Below, piece after piece: positions 1 to 8,396 of a stretch of DNA of 58,136 nucleotides (positions are counted from its first letter, which is position 1; every line of letters starts with the position of its first letter). The translations under genes and the position numbers were made by a program. The DNA is taken from positions 1 through 58,136 of the forward strand of contig NZ_ATGG01000022.1 of NCBI RefSeq assembly GCF_000413855.1, in the 5' to 3' direction. This DNA comes from Acinetobacter gyllenbergii CIP 110306 = MTCC 11365. GTDB lineage: Bacteria; Pseudomonadota; Gammaproteobacteria; Pseudomonadales; Moraxellaceae. The notes below the pieces were generated by a model, which made no database searches, was not told where the DNA came from, and saw only the letters and a program-made list of their open reading frames with translations.

Positions 1-2632
1 CTTTGTTTACGGCATCACTTGGGGCTGCACCATCTGCCACATTGCTAATTGTATTCCCCGCAGCATTGATCCCGTCTTTGGTAATACTTGGGCCATTAGT
101 AATGGTCACACCATTGTCATTAATAACGGTATCGCCAGCGGTCACGCTATCTACTTTCAGGTCTTTGTTTAGACCGTATTGGATGGTATTGCCATCCTTT
201 GTCACGGTTAGATTTTCTTCACCTGCAACAGTTCCAATATCAACTGTGTCACCTGCTTTAATCGCATCCGCGCCAGCACCATTCGTTTGTAAGTTCCAAC
301 CTTGATCCAAGGCTTCAATCGCTTCACCGACATTATTGATTGGCGTCTCATTGACAATATAGCTAGGTGCTGAGATTGTGCCATCTGGATTCACCACTGA
401 ACCACCACCCAAATGATTGGCTGTTGATTCTGCAAGGTTTCCTAAGGCTTGTTGCGTCGAATAAAGCTGTGAACCATTAATTGCATCGGTACTTGTTTCA
501 CTGACACGACCTGCTGCCACATTGGTAATTTGGCGCTCATTGCCAGTACTGCCGACACTGACCACACTGCTCGGCGTTGTTCCTGCATAACCATAAGTGA
601 TACCACCCACCGTTCCATTGGCAGTTGGATTGGCTGCTGAAGTGACCGAACCTGCACCAAGCGCAACATCATCCGTATTGGTTGCCGTTGCACCAGAACC
701 GAGTGCCACACCACGCGTCGCTTGCGCATTAGCGGTATCACCCAAAGCAATTGCGCCTGCCGCTGCTGCGGTAGAGGTATTGCCTAAAGCCACAGAACCT
801 TGACCAATAGCTTGGTTGGTATTACCAATCGCAACTGCACCACTTGCCAAAGTGCTTGCAGCTGTATCTCCTGCCGCAGTGTTGTCCTTACCTAAAGCGA
901 CTGCACCACTACCCGCAGCTCGGTTTGGATCGCCGATTGCAACCGCGCCATCACCTGTTGCTACTTGATCTCTGCCAATCGCAACTGCACCACCTGTTGC
1001 AGTCTCTGAATTGGCCGTAGTCCCATCCGAACCAATTGCCACATTCTGACCTGTTGCACCTGTGGTTACGCCATTCCCCATAGCAATATTATTACCACCT
1101 GTGCCTGTTGCCGTCGCTGCATCATTTCCAATCGCAATATCATTGGCACTATTGGCTTTGGTATCTGCCCCTATGGCAACCGCATTTTCACCAGCCGACT
1201 CCGCAATAGAACCGACAGCAATAGACCGATTACCTGAAGCATTTGATTCTGCACCAAAGGCACTGGACTCGACACCACTGGCGAATGCATTGGAACCTGT
1301 TACAGTTGCACCTACTGCCGAAGCAGTCGCCTCATTACCTGTTGCAGTGCTAAAGTCTGCTGTAGCTCTAGATGAATCACCTGTCGCAGTTGAAAAATTA
1401 CCAGTTGCTTGTGCATCAGCTCCTGTAGCTACTGCTCCAGAACCAGAAGCTACACTGGCTTCACCCAGTGCAAGTGTATTTCGCCCTGTCGCACGTGCGC
1501 CACTACCAATAGCAATCGCAGTACGGACTAAACCATTATCAGTTGCTCCCTGTGCAGTTGCACCTTGACCAACTGCAATATCTTGAGTATTTGTTGCTGT
1601 ACTTTGCCGCCCTACCGCAATAGTTTCATTACCTGTTGCTTTTGAACGTGTACCCATTGCAATTGAATCAACACCCGCAGCATGTGGTGATGAAGCCAAG
1701 TCATAATCTCTGGTCGTGGAGTCACTACTACCAATCGCGATACCTCGCACCCCACTGGTTGTAGCAGAATAGCCGAGTGCAATCCCCCCTGTTGCGCCAC
1801 GATTGACCGTCGCGGTGTTCCCTTGTGCGATAGCATAATCAGCATCGGCATAACTTTGACGTCCAAAGGCAATTGCAGTTTGACCCGTTACACGGTTCGC
1901 CACACCAATAGAAATACTATTGGTCCCCACCCCAGTGCCGTCAGGGGTAGCATTCGGAGCATCAACTACCTGGTTACCAATTCCCATTAAGATATTGTAA
2001 CCGCCAGTCCCTGCTGTACTATTGCCCTGCCCGATCAAAACATTATGAAAGTTACCAGTTGTACTCGAGTTATTGGCTGTCCCGACTACGGTTGCCCCAC
2101 CCTGTCCAGTAATGGTGTTTTGGCGCCCTACAGCAGTCGACCCCGTAAATACCCCTCCAACGTTACCTGTCGGTACACCAGTACCATAAGCAACATTTCC
2201 CGCCCCCCGACGGTTCACCATTCCTTGTTGCCAATTTGAATTGGTTCCTGAGATGCTATTACCACATCCCATCGCAACACTACCACCACCATTACCTGTA
2301 GTCCCATTGCTAATACTCGCCTCTCCTCCCATCCCACTACATTGTGTTGAAGAAGGTGAGATGGCCATACTTGAGCCATTACTCGAAGTTCCGCCTCCCG
2401 TATTCACAGCAGCAAAAGCCCCTACGCTCCAGAATACTGAACTAATCGTAAGTGCAATTAAGGTAGGTTTAAGCAGAGTTTGTTGATATGTTGCAGCAGA
2501 TGGGGTGGTCTCTGTTTTTATAGATATATTCGCAGCTACATTACGTTTTTTTGTTACGCCGCGTGCATTTTCTGAAACAACAGTCCATAAATTTAGACTT
2601 TTATTCCAGACCAAACGATAAATTTTATTCAT
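1..2632 (-). CDS. Trimeric autotransporter adhesin (YadA/Ata-like), 5' part only
   Basis: Surface adhesin of type Vc secretion; 877 codons are present and the stalk and membrane anchor lie beyond the left edge. The start MNKIYRLVWNKSLNLW is the extended signal peptide region (ESPR) typical of large type V proteins, with a hydrophobic segment ending near VGAFAAV. After that comes a long head of repeats of about 14 residues of the form 'xAIGxxxxAxGxxS', many containing A(I/V)A(I/L)G, as in YadA beta-roll heads. A neck motif (ITNVAAGRVSETSTDAINGS) is followed by stalk sequence and a second neck (ISNVADGAAPSDAVNK) at the edge. Two cysteines about 30 residues apart near the mature N-terminus are unusual for this family and could form a disulfide. 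No stop interrupts the frame. The family is certain; which adhesin it is, and its total length, cannot be seen here. Confidence 0.93.
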   Translation of the reverse strand, partial: MNKIYRLVWNKSLNLWTVVSENARGVTKKRNVAANISIKTETTPSAATYQQTLLKPTLIALTISSVFWSVGAFAAVNTGGGTSSNGSSMAISPSSTQCSGMGGEASISNGTTGNGGGSVAMGCGNSISGTNSNWQQGMVNRRGAGNVAYGTGVPTGNVGGVFTGSTAVGRQNTITGQGGATVVGTANNSSTTGNFHNVLIGQGNSTAGTGGYNILMGIGNQVVDAPNATPDGTGVGTNSISIGVANRVTGQTAIAFGRQSYADADYAIAQGNTATVNRGATGGIALGYSATTSGVRGIAIGSSDSTTRDYDLASSPHAAGVDSIAMGTRSKATGNETIAVGRQSTATNTQDIAVGQGATAQGATDNGLVRTAIAIGSGARATGRNTLALGEASVASGSGAVATGADAQATGNFSTATGDSSRATADFSTATGNEATASAVGATVTGSNAFASGVESSAFGAESNASGNRSIAVGSIAESAGENAVAIGADTKANSANDIAIGNDAATATGTGGNNIAMGNGVTTGATGQNVAIGSDGTTANSETATGGAVAIGRDQVATGDGAVAIGDPNRAAGSGAVALGKDNTAAGDTAASTLASGAVAIGNTNQAIGQGSVALGNTSTAAAAGAIALGDTANAQATRGVALGSGATATNTDDVALGAGSVTSAANPTANGTVGGITYGYAGTTPSSVVSVGSTGNERQITNVAAGRVSETSTDAINGSQLYSTQQALGNLAESTANHLGGGSVVNPDGTISAPSYIVNETPINNVGEAIEALDQGWNLQTNGAGADAIKAGDTVDIGTVAGEENLTVTKDGNTIQYGLNKDLKVDSVTAGDTVINDNGVTITNGPSITKDGINAAGNTISNVADGAAPSDAVNK

Positions 2633-2897
2633 AATCAGTACTTCTTAGAGGATTCTAACCCGTACAAATTTAAATAAACAAAACCTACACACTATTAACA
2701 ATTAAGCCTAATATTTAACAATTGCGTCACATTTTTAGTAATTTTAATGAAGTATTCCCATAATGCATAATAAAATACATATTAAACAAAAATAATAAAC
2801 ATAATGGGACTATTTTAAGATAAATCACAACTGTATATTTAGGCTCAGGTATAAGTGTGTCATCTCGACATTTCGACACCTTTTCTATTCCTATGCT

Positions 2898-3989
2898 ATG
2901 AAAAAACAGTTACTTAACATCCATAATGATTATCTAAAATTACTTGTGGATACTGCAACCACATTTGGTGTTCCAAAAGCTGAAGTCATTCGCTATTGCC
3001 AAATCCCTTTATCTTTACTTACTGATAATAATAAACAGGAACGTATTAGTTTTGACCAATGGACAGAGATTATTATTCATTTGTTAGAGCTTTTGCCCGA
3101 TAAAGGTGTGGGTTATCAATTTGGTTTAAATTGTAAACCCACCACACATGGTGCACTTGGGTTTCTATTAATCACTAATAGTTCAATCGGCAAAGTCCTT
3201 ATTGATTTACAAAAATATTATAGTATGCGTATTCATAAAATGGATTTAGCCGTTCTGAATAAAAATAATAAAATCATTCTAAGGCTTAATCCACTGTATC
3301 AGCTCTCACCCCAACTCAATGAAAGCAAAAAAAATTCTGTTAATAAATTTTTTATCGAAAGTGCTTTGGTTGATATTATTAATAATTTACAGATGATCAC
3401 TAACTTTAATTTAACAGGTATTAATATTCATGTGGCATGGGATAAAGAAGATTATCATTCCTTTTATGAAAAGCGCTTACCCATGATGCATTTTAATCAA
3501 GAGCACAATCAGATTAGCTTTGATCTAAAATGTTTGGATCTACCACTAACGTTTAGCTCAAATAGTGCTTATCAACTTGCAATGGAAATGGTGAATAAGG
3601 AATACCTTTTCTACCAAGATCTAGACAATAAGATTATTTTAAAAGTCAACCAACAACTCAAATTTACCCCTGGTGTCGGTTTTCCAAGCCTAACTGATGT
3701 CGCTGAAAAATTAAAACTCTCAGAAAGAACTTTAAAAAGAGAATTAGCACTTGCCAACACAACTTTTTCTGCACTCCTACAATCGAAAAAGTTTGAGCTT
3801 GCCAAAAAGTTGATTGACTCAAATCGTAATATTCAAGAAATCTCTGATTTACTGGGTTATAGCCATATTAGTGCTTTTTCTCGAGCTTTTTTTGGCTGGA
3901 CAGGTAAAAAACCAAGTGATTATATTCGCGAACAACGAATTTCTATCAAAAGCTATTATATGGAAAAATCTAAAAAAATATATAAATAA
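2898..3989 (+). CDS. AraC-family transcriptional regulator
   Basis: A 363-residue regulator with an N-terminal ligand/dimerisation region of the 'arabinose-binding' AraC type (about residues 15-200) and a C-terminal double helix-turn-helix (about 258-345). The DNA-binding part shows SLTDVAEKLKLSERTLKREL for the first helix-turn-helix and IQEISDLLGYSHISAFSRAF for the second, then the usual KKPSDYIRE ending. It is transcribed divergently from the adhesin, separated by 265 AT-rich bases that must hold both promoters, so control of the adhesin is possible but only inferred from position. No clear Shine-Dalgarno precedes the ATG. The effector is unknown; ArgR/OruR-like members of this architecture respond to small metabolites. 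Confidence 0.88.
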   Translation: MKKQLLNIHNDYLKLLVDTATTFGVPKAEVIRYCQIPLSLLTDNNKQERISFDQWTEIIIHLLELLPDKGVGYQFGLNCKPTTHGALGFLLITNSSIGKVLIDLQKYYSMRIHKMDLAVLNKNNKIILRLNPLYQLSPQLNESKKNSVNKFFIESALVDIINNLQMITNFNLTGINIHVAWDKEDYHSFYEKRLPMMHFNQEHNQISFDLKCLDLPLTFSSNSAYQLAMEMVNKEYLFYQDLDNKIILKVNQQLKFTPGVGFPSLTDVAEKLKLSERTLKRELALANTTFSALLQSKKFELAKKLIDSNRNIQEISDLLGYSHISAFSRAFFGWTGKKPSDYIREQRISIKSYYMEKSKKIYK

Positions 3990-4073
3990 CACCTACCCCT
4001 TTAATTTCATCACACTCAACATTATTAACCAAAAAATTAGACATAATATGCATTTTTCACCTAAACCATTCCA

Positions 4074-4102
4074 TTATTAAAAAAAGACAGATACATTATA
4101 AA
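4074..4102 (+). promoter_or_regulatory. Candidate sigma70 promoter of hairpin unit 1
   Basis: TTATTA (4074-4079), a 17-base spacer and TATAAA (4097-4102). The same arrangement recurs exactly 120 bases downstream before the second hairpin, which is the main support for calling it a promoter; the -35 box alone is weak. Confidence 0.45.
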
Positions 4103-4107
4103 GACTC

Positions 4108-4156
4108 AGTTTTACCTCAGTTGTTGATACCCCGAATTAGGCGACTGAGGCTTTTT
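4108..4156 (+). ncRNA. Candidate small RNA, copy 1 (hairpin with invariant CCCC loop)
   Basis: A stem of 11 pairs (4115-4125 with 4140-4150) closes the 14-base loop GATACCCCGAATTA and is followed by C and five T. Several pairs are G-U, so the stem forms well as RNA read on the + strand. The 5' end is estimated from the -10 box. The hairpin plus T-run could be read simply as a terminator, but it has its own promoter-like sequence, no gene lies just upstream in the right position, and the whole unit is duplicated. The CCCC loop recalls the C4 antisense RNA family of phages P1/P7, of which Acinetobacter is reported to carry multicopy relatives; that link is from memory. Confidence 0.5.
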
Positions 4157-4193
4157 AATCCAAGTAAAAGTTGATAATAAGTTAAAGAATTTA

Positions 4194-4222
4194 TTATCAA
4201 ATAAAATAAGCTATTTTATATA
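4194..4222 (+). promoter_or_regulatory. Candidate sigma70 promoter of hairpin unit 2
   Basis: TTATCA (4194-4199), 17 bases, TATATA (4217-4222): same boxes, spacing and relative position as unit 1, although the spacer sequences differ. Confidence 0.45.
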
Positions 4223-4227
4223 GCCCC

Positions 4228-4277
4228 AAGTTTACCCTCAGTTGTCGATACCCCGAATTAGACAACTGAGGCTTTTT
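4228..4277 (+). ncRNA. Candidate small RNA, copy 2 (hairpin with invariant CCCC loop)
   Basis: The stem CCTCAGTTGTC (4236-4246) pairs perfectly with 4261-4271 around the same 14-base loop, GATACCCCGAATTA, as copy 1, followed by C and a T-rich run. Compared with copy 1, every changed stem base still pairs in RNA (G-U replaced by A-U or G-C), while the loop is identical. The 340-base gap between the AraC gene and acr3 contains these two units and nothing else I can identify. Confidence 0.5.
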
Positions 4278-4329
4278 ATTTTTTAGCCTTACCAATTTAT
4301 ACTTTAAATATAATTTTCTAAATAAAGTG

Positions 4330-5370
4330 CTAATTCAATCTATTATAGAAATATTTCTTTCTTAACCACAGAGACACACTGACAAGCGCAATCAACACAG
4401 GGACTTCAACCAATGGCCCAATCACCGTGGTAAAAGCGACAGGTGAAGCCAAACCAAAGGTCGCAATTGCAACAGCCAACGCCAACTCAAAATTATTGCC
4501 TGCCGCAGTAAATGAAATCGCGGTGGTTTTCGCATAGTCATTGCCCATCCATTTACTCATAAAGAAGCTGATGAAGAACATCACGACAAAGTATATGGTC
4601 AATGGAAGTGCGATACGAAGCACATCCAAAGGCAAGCTCACAACCTCAGCACCTTTCAGGCTAAACATCGCCACAATGGTAAACAGCAATGCCAACAAGC
4701 TGAGCGGACTGATCTTGGGCAAAAAAACATGCTGATACCACTGTAAACCTTTGGCACGGACCAAGATTAAACGGGTCAAAAACCCAAGTAAAAATGGAAT
4801 ACCGAGATAGATCAACACCGCATGGCTAATGGTCCAAAAATCAACATGGATCACTTGCCCTGCAATCCCAAAGTAAGGCGGTAAAAATGTTAGGAATAAC
4901 CAAGCATAGGTGCTAAAGAATAGAATCTGGAAAATACTATTGAAAGCGACCAAGGCTGCGACATATTGATTATCACCACAAGCCAAACCGTTCCAGACCA
5001 AGACCATTGCAATACAACGGGCCAAACCAATCAAAATTAGTCCAGTCATATATTCTGGATAGCTATGCAAAAAAATGATAGCTAATGCAAACATCAGCAC
5101 AGGTGCAATTATCCAGTTCTGCACTAAAGATAAAGTTAAGGTTTTTTTGTCTTTGAACACTTGCGGCAGTGTGGCGTAATCCACTTTGGCTAAGGGTGGA
5201 TACATCATCAAAATCAAACCCAGCGCAATTGGAATATTGACTGAATCGACACTCATTTGGTTTAAGCTGACCGAGGCTTGCGGGATAAACACACCTATCG
5301 CAACGCCTAAAGCCATGGCGATAAAAATCCAGAGCGTCAGGTTCCGATCTAAAAAGGAAAGGGTTTTCAT
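4330..5370 (-). CDS. acr3: Arsenite efflux permease, ACR3 family
   Basis: Inner-membrane exporter of arsenite (and possibly antimonite) with about ten transmembrane segments over 346 residues, the usual ACR3 length. The signature around the essential TM4 cysteine is present ([19 protein letters not shown]), followed by the [12 protein letters not shown] stretch. It is the last gene of a three-gene minus-strand operon, beginning 6 bases after arsR, so it is co-transcribed and under ArsR control. A GGAAAGGG purine run precedes the ATG. ArsB-type pumps have a different topology and sequence, so ACR3 is the better call. Confidence 0.95.
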   Translation of the reverse strand: MKTLSFLDRNLTLWIFIAMALGVAIGVFIPQASVSLNQMSVDSVNIPIALGLILMMYPPLAKVDYATLPQVFKDKKTLTLSLVQNWIIAPVLMFALAIIFLHSYPEYMTGLILIGLARCIAMVLVWNGLACGDNQYVAALVAFNSIFQILFFSTYAWLFLTFLPPYFGIAGQVIHVDFWTISHAVLIYLGIPFLLGFLTRLILVRAKGLQWYQHVFLPKISPLSLLALLFTIVAMFSLKGAEVVSLPLDVLRIALPLTIYFVVMFFISFFMSKWMGNDYAKTTAISFTAAGNNFELALAVAIATFGLASPVAFTTVIGPLVEVPVLIALVSVSLWLRKKYFYNRLN

Positions 5371-5376
5371 GGCATT

Positions 5377-5697
5377 TTAATCACAGCAACTTTTTGATAC
5401 CAAGCTTTGCAAACTTGGAAATAGGGTCACCGCTTGCGTATCTAAAACCGACAGAACCTCATGCCCCCATGCGGGAAGTTGAGGATTGATACGGTAATAG
5501 ACCCATTGCCCCTGACGGCGATCTTGCAACAAACCTGATGCACGTAATAAAGCCAGATGACGCGAAATTTTCGGTTGACTCAATTGTAATTTTTCAGTCA
5601 GATCACATACACATAACTCTTGATGCTGGGCAACCAACATTACGATATTGAGTCGGGTTTCATCAGATAAACACTTAAAAAAAGCGACAGCTTCCAT
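5377..5697 (-). CDS. arsR: ArsR-family arsenic-responsive repressor
   Basis: A 106-residue winged-helix repressor of the SmtB/ArsR family. The metal-site motif ELCVCDL (residues 27-33, Cys29 and Cys31) and recognition helix LSQPKISRHLALLRASGL are intact; a C-terminal SCCD offers two more thiols, which may complete the As(III) site. Binding of arsenite would release it from the operator upstream of arsC. It lies between arsC (41-base gap) and acr3 (6-base gap), the middle gene of the operon it presumably controls. Confidence 0.95.
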   Translation of the reverse strand: MEAVAFFKCLSDETRLNIVMLVAQHQELCVCDLTEKLQLSQPKISRHLALLRASGLLQDRRQGQWVYYRINPQLPAWGHEVLSVLDTQAVTLFPSLQSLVSKSCCD

Positions 5698-5738
5698 TTC
5701 AGTTTCCTATTTAGATCTTCAATTTTCGGGCTTAAGAT

Positions 5739-6164
5739 TTACTGAATTCGCTGACCATGTTCATCAATCACTTGCTCACCATCTTCTTTGCGAAATGCGC
5801 CTTTTTGAGGGAAAGGTAAAATGTCGAGTACCTGTTCCGATGGTCGACATAAACGTGTCCCCAAAGTCGTGACCACGAAGGGACGATTAATAAGAATAGG
5901 ATATTCAAGCATAAACTCGATCAGTTGAGCATCGCTCCAATCGTCTCGATCAAGTGACAAGTTACGATAAGGTTCGACATTCTGGCGGATTGCTTCTCTG
6001 ACCGTTAATTGTGCATCCCGAATCAAACCAATCAGCTCATTCCTTGTTGGCGGATGAGTCAGGTATTCAATCACGGTTGGCTCAACTCCAGTGTTCCGAA
6101 TTAAGGCCAGCGTATTACGTGAAGTTCCACACGCAGGATTGTGGTAAATGATGATGTCCGTCAT
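5739..6164 (-). CDS. arsC: Arsenate reductase, glutaredoxin-dependent
   Basis: Reduces arsenate to arsenite for export by Acr3. The 141-residue protein begins MTDIIIYHNPACGTSRNTL, with the catalytic cysteine in NPACGTSR, and ends with the conserved NRPFVVT and GTRLCRPSEQVLDIL segments that supply the anion-binding arginines; this is the R773-type ArsC fold. I chose the ATG at 6164: the 22-codon upstream extension runs through the candidate operator and does not resemble ArsC. First gene of the arsC-arsR-acr3 operon. Confidence 0.95.
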   Translation of the reverse strand: MTDIIIYHNPACGTSRNTLALIRNTGVEPTVIEYLTHPPTRNELIGLIRDAQLTVREAIRQNVEPYRNLSLDRDDWSDAQLIEFMLEYPILINRPFVVTTLGTRLCRPSEQVLDILPFPQKGAFRKEDGEQVIDEHGQRIQ

Positions 6165-6198
6165 GACATGTTGATCTGATAAATTGAATAAAACCAAT

Positions 6199-6234
6199 AT
6201 ATATGTTTTACCATATATATGTAAATCCATATAT
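6199..6234 (-). promoter_or_regulatory. Candidate ArsR double operator
   Basis: Two overlapping copies of the inverted repeat ATATATG-N6-CATATAT, at 6199-6218 and 6215-6234, sit 35-70 bases upstream of the arsC start. Imperfect inverted repeats in the promoter are the normal ArsR target. The assignment to ArsR is inferred from position. Confidence 0.5.
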
Positions 6235-6356
6235 TCAATCCAAATGAAGGCACCTAAAAATATATGATTAAAATCATATAGATAATTTTTTATAAATTTT
6301 CAATTATTGTTATCAGGCAAAGAGAGCTTTAGATTGATAACGTATTAAAACACATC

Positions 6357-6584
6357 CTAAAACGAGCTAAATCGTTCTAATTCATCAATGAGCTGTTTCT
6401 TTAAGTCGTCATCATAAATTTTGAATTTTAGTGTTTGGGTGTAGTTTTCAACAAAGATCAGACGACTAAATTCACTGTTTACTAGACCCTTGCTCACTAA
6501 AAATGTCTGATATGCCGAAAGTAAGACATTCAAACGATGGCTTAGTGGCTTGTTGTTTCGCCAGGTCAGCTCTTTTTCATGCAT
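6357..6584 (-). CDS. Hypothetical small protein
   Basis: A 75-residue protein of unknown function, MHEKELTWRNNKPLSHRL at the start, mixed charged and hydrophobic, with no signal peptide or membrane segment. The start at 6584 has a strong GAGGAG Shine-Dalgarno 8 bases upstream; a start 13 codons earlier is open but lacks one. The gene stands alone between the ars operon and a small + strand gene. I do not recognise the family. Confidence 0.6.
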   Translation of the reverse strand: MHEKELTWRNNKPLSHRLNVLLSAYQTFLVSKGLVNSEFSRLIFVENYTQTLKFKIYDDDLKKQLIDELERFSSF

Positions 6585-6822
6585 ATAAATCGCTCCTCGT
6601 TTTTCTAAGCCCTTCCCCTTCATTTACCATGATTTAAATTTATTCGGATGCGTGTTGAAACGTTTTATGATTATTCAGTTTTTATTATATAAATCACGAT
6701 AATGTTTTTAGATGACGTTTTTATGACAGCTTTAGAATTCTGAAAAAATCAATGAACATCAGCTAGATAAGTTTTCTTTTATAGACTATGCTGTATAGGT
6801 CTCTTAAATGTGATATTGAATC

Positions 6823-7056
6823 ATGAGCAGTACCTGTCTGTTAACTGAATTAAATCAAATGATTCATTATTATGTGACACGGAATGGCTATCAACCGACA
6901 CGAATTATTCTCGGGTATAAAACCTATACCACCCTCATGCAAGACCAACACTTTTCTAACGAAGTGTTAAATTCCGCACTCGATCCCAATAAACGTAAAT
7001 ACAAAAAACTCAAAATCAAACTGACCAAGGATGATGATCAGTTAGAACTTGAATAA
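6823..7056 (+). CDS. Hypothetical small protein
   Basis: 77 residues, soluble, with a lysine-rich C-terminal region (KRKYKKLKIKLTKDDDQLEL). No recognised domain. The mixture of hydrophobic core residues (YVTRNGYQPTRIILGYKTY) and a charged tail looks like a real folded protein rather than a chance frame. Divergent from the 75-residue gene on the minus strand, with 238 AT-rich bases between them. Confidence 0.55.
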   Translation: MSSTCLLTELNQMIHYYVTRNGYQPTRIILGYKTYTTLMQDQHFSNEVLNSALDPNKRKYKKLKIKLTKDDDQLELE

Positions 7057-7157
7057 TGGCAGTGAATACAATCTTCATTTTCGCCCCCTCAAGCTAGAAA
7101 TCGTGTATAGAATAGTTAAAAATAGAGACCGCAAGCTGCCGTGACAGAAGTGAATTT

Positions 7158-7589
7158 ATGATTATAAAAGCGACCCAGCAAGACCATGCAACCTTATTAG
7201 ACATCTGGGAAAAATCAGTTAGAGCGACGCATGACTTTTTACCTGAAGCCATGATTACTGAGCTCAAGCCACTGATCCTGAATGAATATTTTCATCATGT
7301 TGCACTGTATAAATATGTGATTGAACATAAAATTGTCGGCTTTTTAGGCTGTAGTAACGACAATATTGAAATGCTGTTTATTCTGCCAGAATATCGAAGA
7401 TTAGGAATTGGCAAAGCCTTGCTCGATTTTGCAGTCAAACAACTTCAGATCTATAAAGTTGATGTGAATGAGCAAAATCTACAAGCTGTTCAGTTTTATC
7501 AAAAAATGGGATTTCAGACGATAAGTCGTTCAGAACTCGATGGTCAGGGCAATCCCTATCCACTTTTACATCTACAAATAACGCCCTAA
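7158..7589 (+). CDS. GNAT-family N-acetyltransferase (YjaB-like)
   Basis: 143 residues with the GNAT acetyl-CoA motif A (IEMLFILPEYRRLGIGKAL, containing RRLGIG) and the motif B region NEQNLQAVQFYQKMGF. The N-terminal WEKSVRATHDFLP segment is typical of the YjaB/YhfO-like branch. Substrate unknown. It ends just upstream of, and converges with, the XRE regulator gene. Confidence 0.85.
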   Translation: MIIKATQQDHATLLDIWEKSVRATHDFLPEAMITELKPLILNEYFHHVALYKYVIEHKIVGFLGCSNDNIEMLFILPEYRRLGIGKALLDFAVKQLQIYKVDVNEQNLQAVQFYQKMGFQTISRSELDGQGNPYPLLHLQITP

Positions 7590-7607
7590 GCAGCAATGCT
7601 GACAGAG

Positions 7608-7805
7608 TTATTCTTCCTCATAGAGAAATACGTGTTCAATGCTCAGTCCAAATGCATGAGCAATTTTAAAGGCAAGCGTTAGGCTCGGATCATAGCGCTC
7701 TTTTTCAATGGCATTAATGGTTTGCCGCGAGACACTGACATAATCCCCCAAGTCGCTTTGAGACCAGCCTTTGTCTTTTCTCAACTGGGGTACATTATTT
7801 TTCAT
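7608..7805 (-). CDS. XRE/Cro-type small transcriptional regulator
   Basis: A 65-residue single-domain helix-turn-helix protein: LRKDKGWSQSDLGDYVSVSR is helix 1-2 and RQTINAIEKERYDPSLTLAF the recognition region. Its ATG overlaps the stop of the membrane protein gene by 4 bases (ATGA), so the two are translationally coupled. Small XRE regulators of this shape, paired with a two-to-four-segment membrane protein, usually repress their own promoter; the twin palindrome at 8185-8247 is the likely target. I used the ATG at 7805 because the 20-codon extension falls inside the upstream gene. Confidence 0.88.
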   Translation of the reverse strand: MKNNVPQLRKDKGWSQSDLGDYVSVSRQTINAIEKERYDPSLTLAFKIAHAFGLSIEHVFLYEEE

Positions 7806-8176
7806 CGATATTTCCAAGTTCCTACGGCGGTCGCAATTGACCAAAGCATCGCCATCATCGGCCAAATGATAAACATGGTCAGTTTTGGAAAGCCCACATT
7901 TTCCAGAAAGCCATAACTAAACGTAATCAAAGATGTACCTACAAAGCTTATGCCAAGCGCCTGTAATTGTATCTTCTGTTGCAGTTCATCAAAACCTTTG
8001 AATTGTTGAATAATCACAAATGCAATCAGCAATGCCGGCAACATTGGCGTTAATGAAACAACAATTTTAAGCCATTGTAGATCAATAAAATTTAAAACTT
8101 TTAATGAGCCGATCAAAACCACCACATAGATTGCAATCGCGATCAGCAGCTGCAACAAATTCCGAGAATAATTCAT
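7802..8176 (-). CDS. Small multi-pass membrane protein, partner of the XRE regulator
   Basis: 124 residues with about four hydrophobic segments (near residues 8-28, 38-58, 75-95 and 99-117) and a short basic C-terminus. No catalytic motif is visible. First gene of a two-gene operon with the XRE regulator. Similar pairs are common in Gram-positive and proteobacterial genomes, where the membrane protein's role is unknown; a membrane-stress sensor or antagonist of the regulator is conceivable but not shown. Confidence 0.8.
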   Translation of the reverse strand: MNYSRNLLQLLIAIAIYVVVLIGSLKVLNFIDLQWLKIVVSLTPMLPALLIAFVIIQQFKGFDELQQKIQLQALGISFVGTSLITFSYGFLENVGFPKLTMFIIWPMMAMLWSIATAVGTWKYR

Positions 8177-8184
8177 ACCACACC

Positions 8185-8247
8185 ATGTAAAGTAAGCTTT
8201 ACATCAGTATATTTAGCACACAACATAATGTAAAGCATACTTTACAT
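8185..8247 (-). promoter_or_regulatory. Twin palindromic operator of the XRE/membrane operon
   Basis: Two perfect copies of ATGTAAAG-N4-CTTTACAT, at 8185-8204 and 8228-8247, spaced 43 bases centre to centre, about four helical turns. They lie immediately upstream of the membrane protein gene. Eight-base half-sites with a 4-base spacer suit a dimeric XRE regulator, and two sites on one face of the helix suit cooperative binding. Confidence 0.75.
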
Positions 8248-8396
8248 ATTTTTCATTATTTCAACTCTGGTAGATGTTCACTTCTCACCGAATTGATCAT
8301 TTTGAAAGATAAGTTCAGCAAATGAGTCACTGAGCAAATTTATTTTTTCTTCTAATATGCGGCTATTGAATAGCAAGCTTCGAGCGTTAGGTTCAC

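Noticed and set aside
442..1872. Several reading frames on both strands inside the adhesin (for example 442-750 minus, 1062-1568 plus)
   Set aside because: They are Ala/Val/Pro-rich or low-complexity shadows of the repetitive adhesin frame, lack ribosome sites and have no family resemblance.
4108..4277. Reading the two hairpins as plain terminators of the AraC gene
   Set aside because: Terminators would not need conserved loops, a second copy, and promoter boxes at the same relative distance; kept as an alternative in the finding.
6704..6745. 13-codon frame starting ATGTTTTTAGATGAC before the 77-residue gene
   Set aside because: Too short, no ribosome site, and likely within the promoter region.
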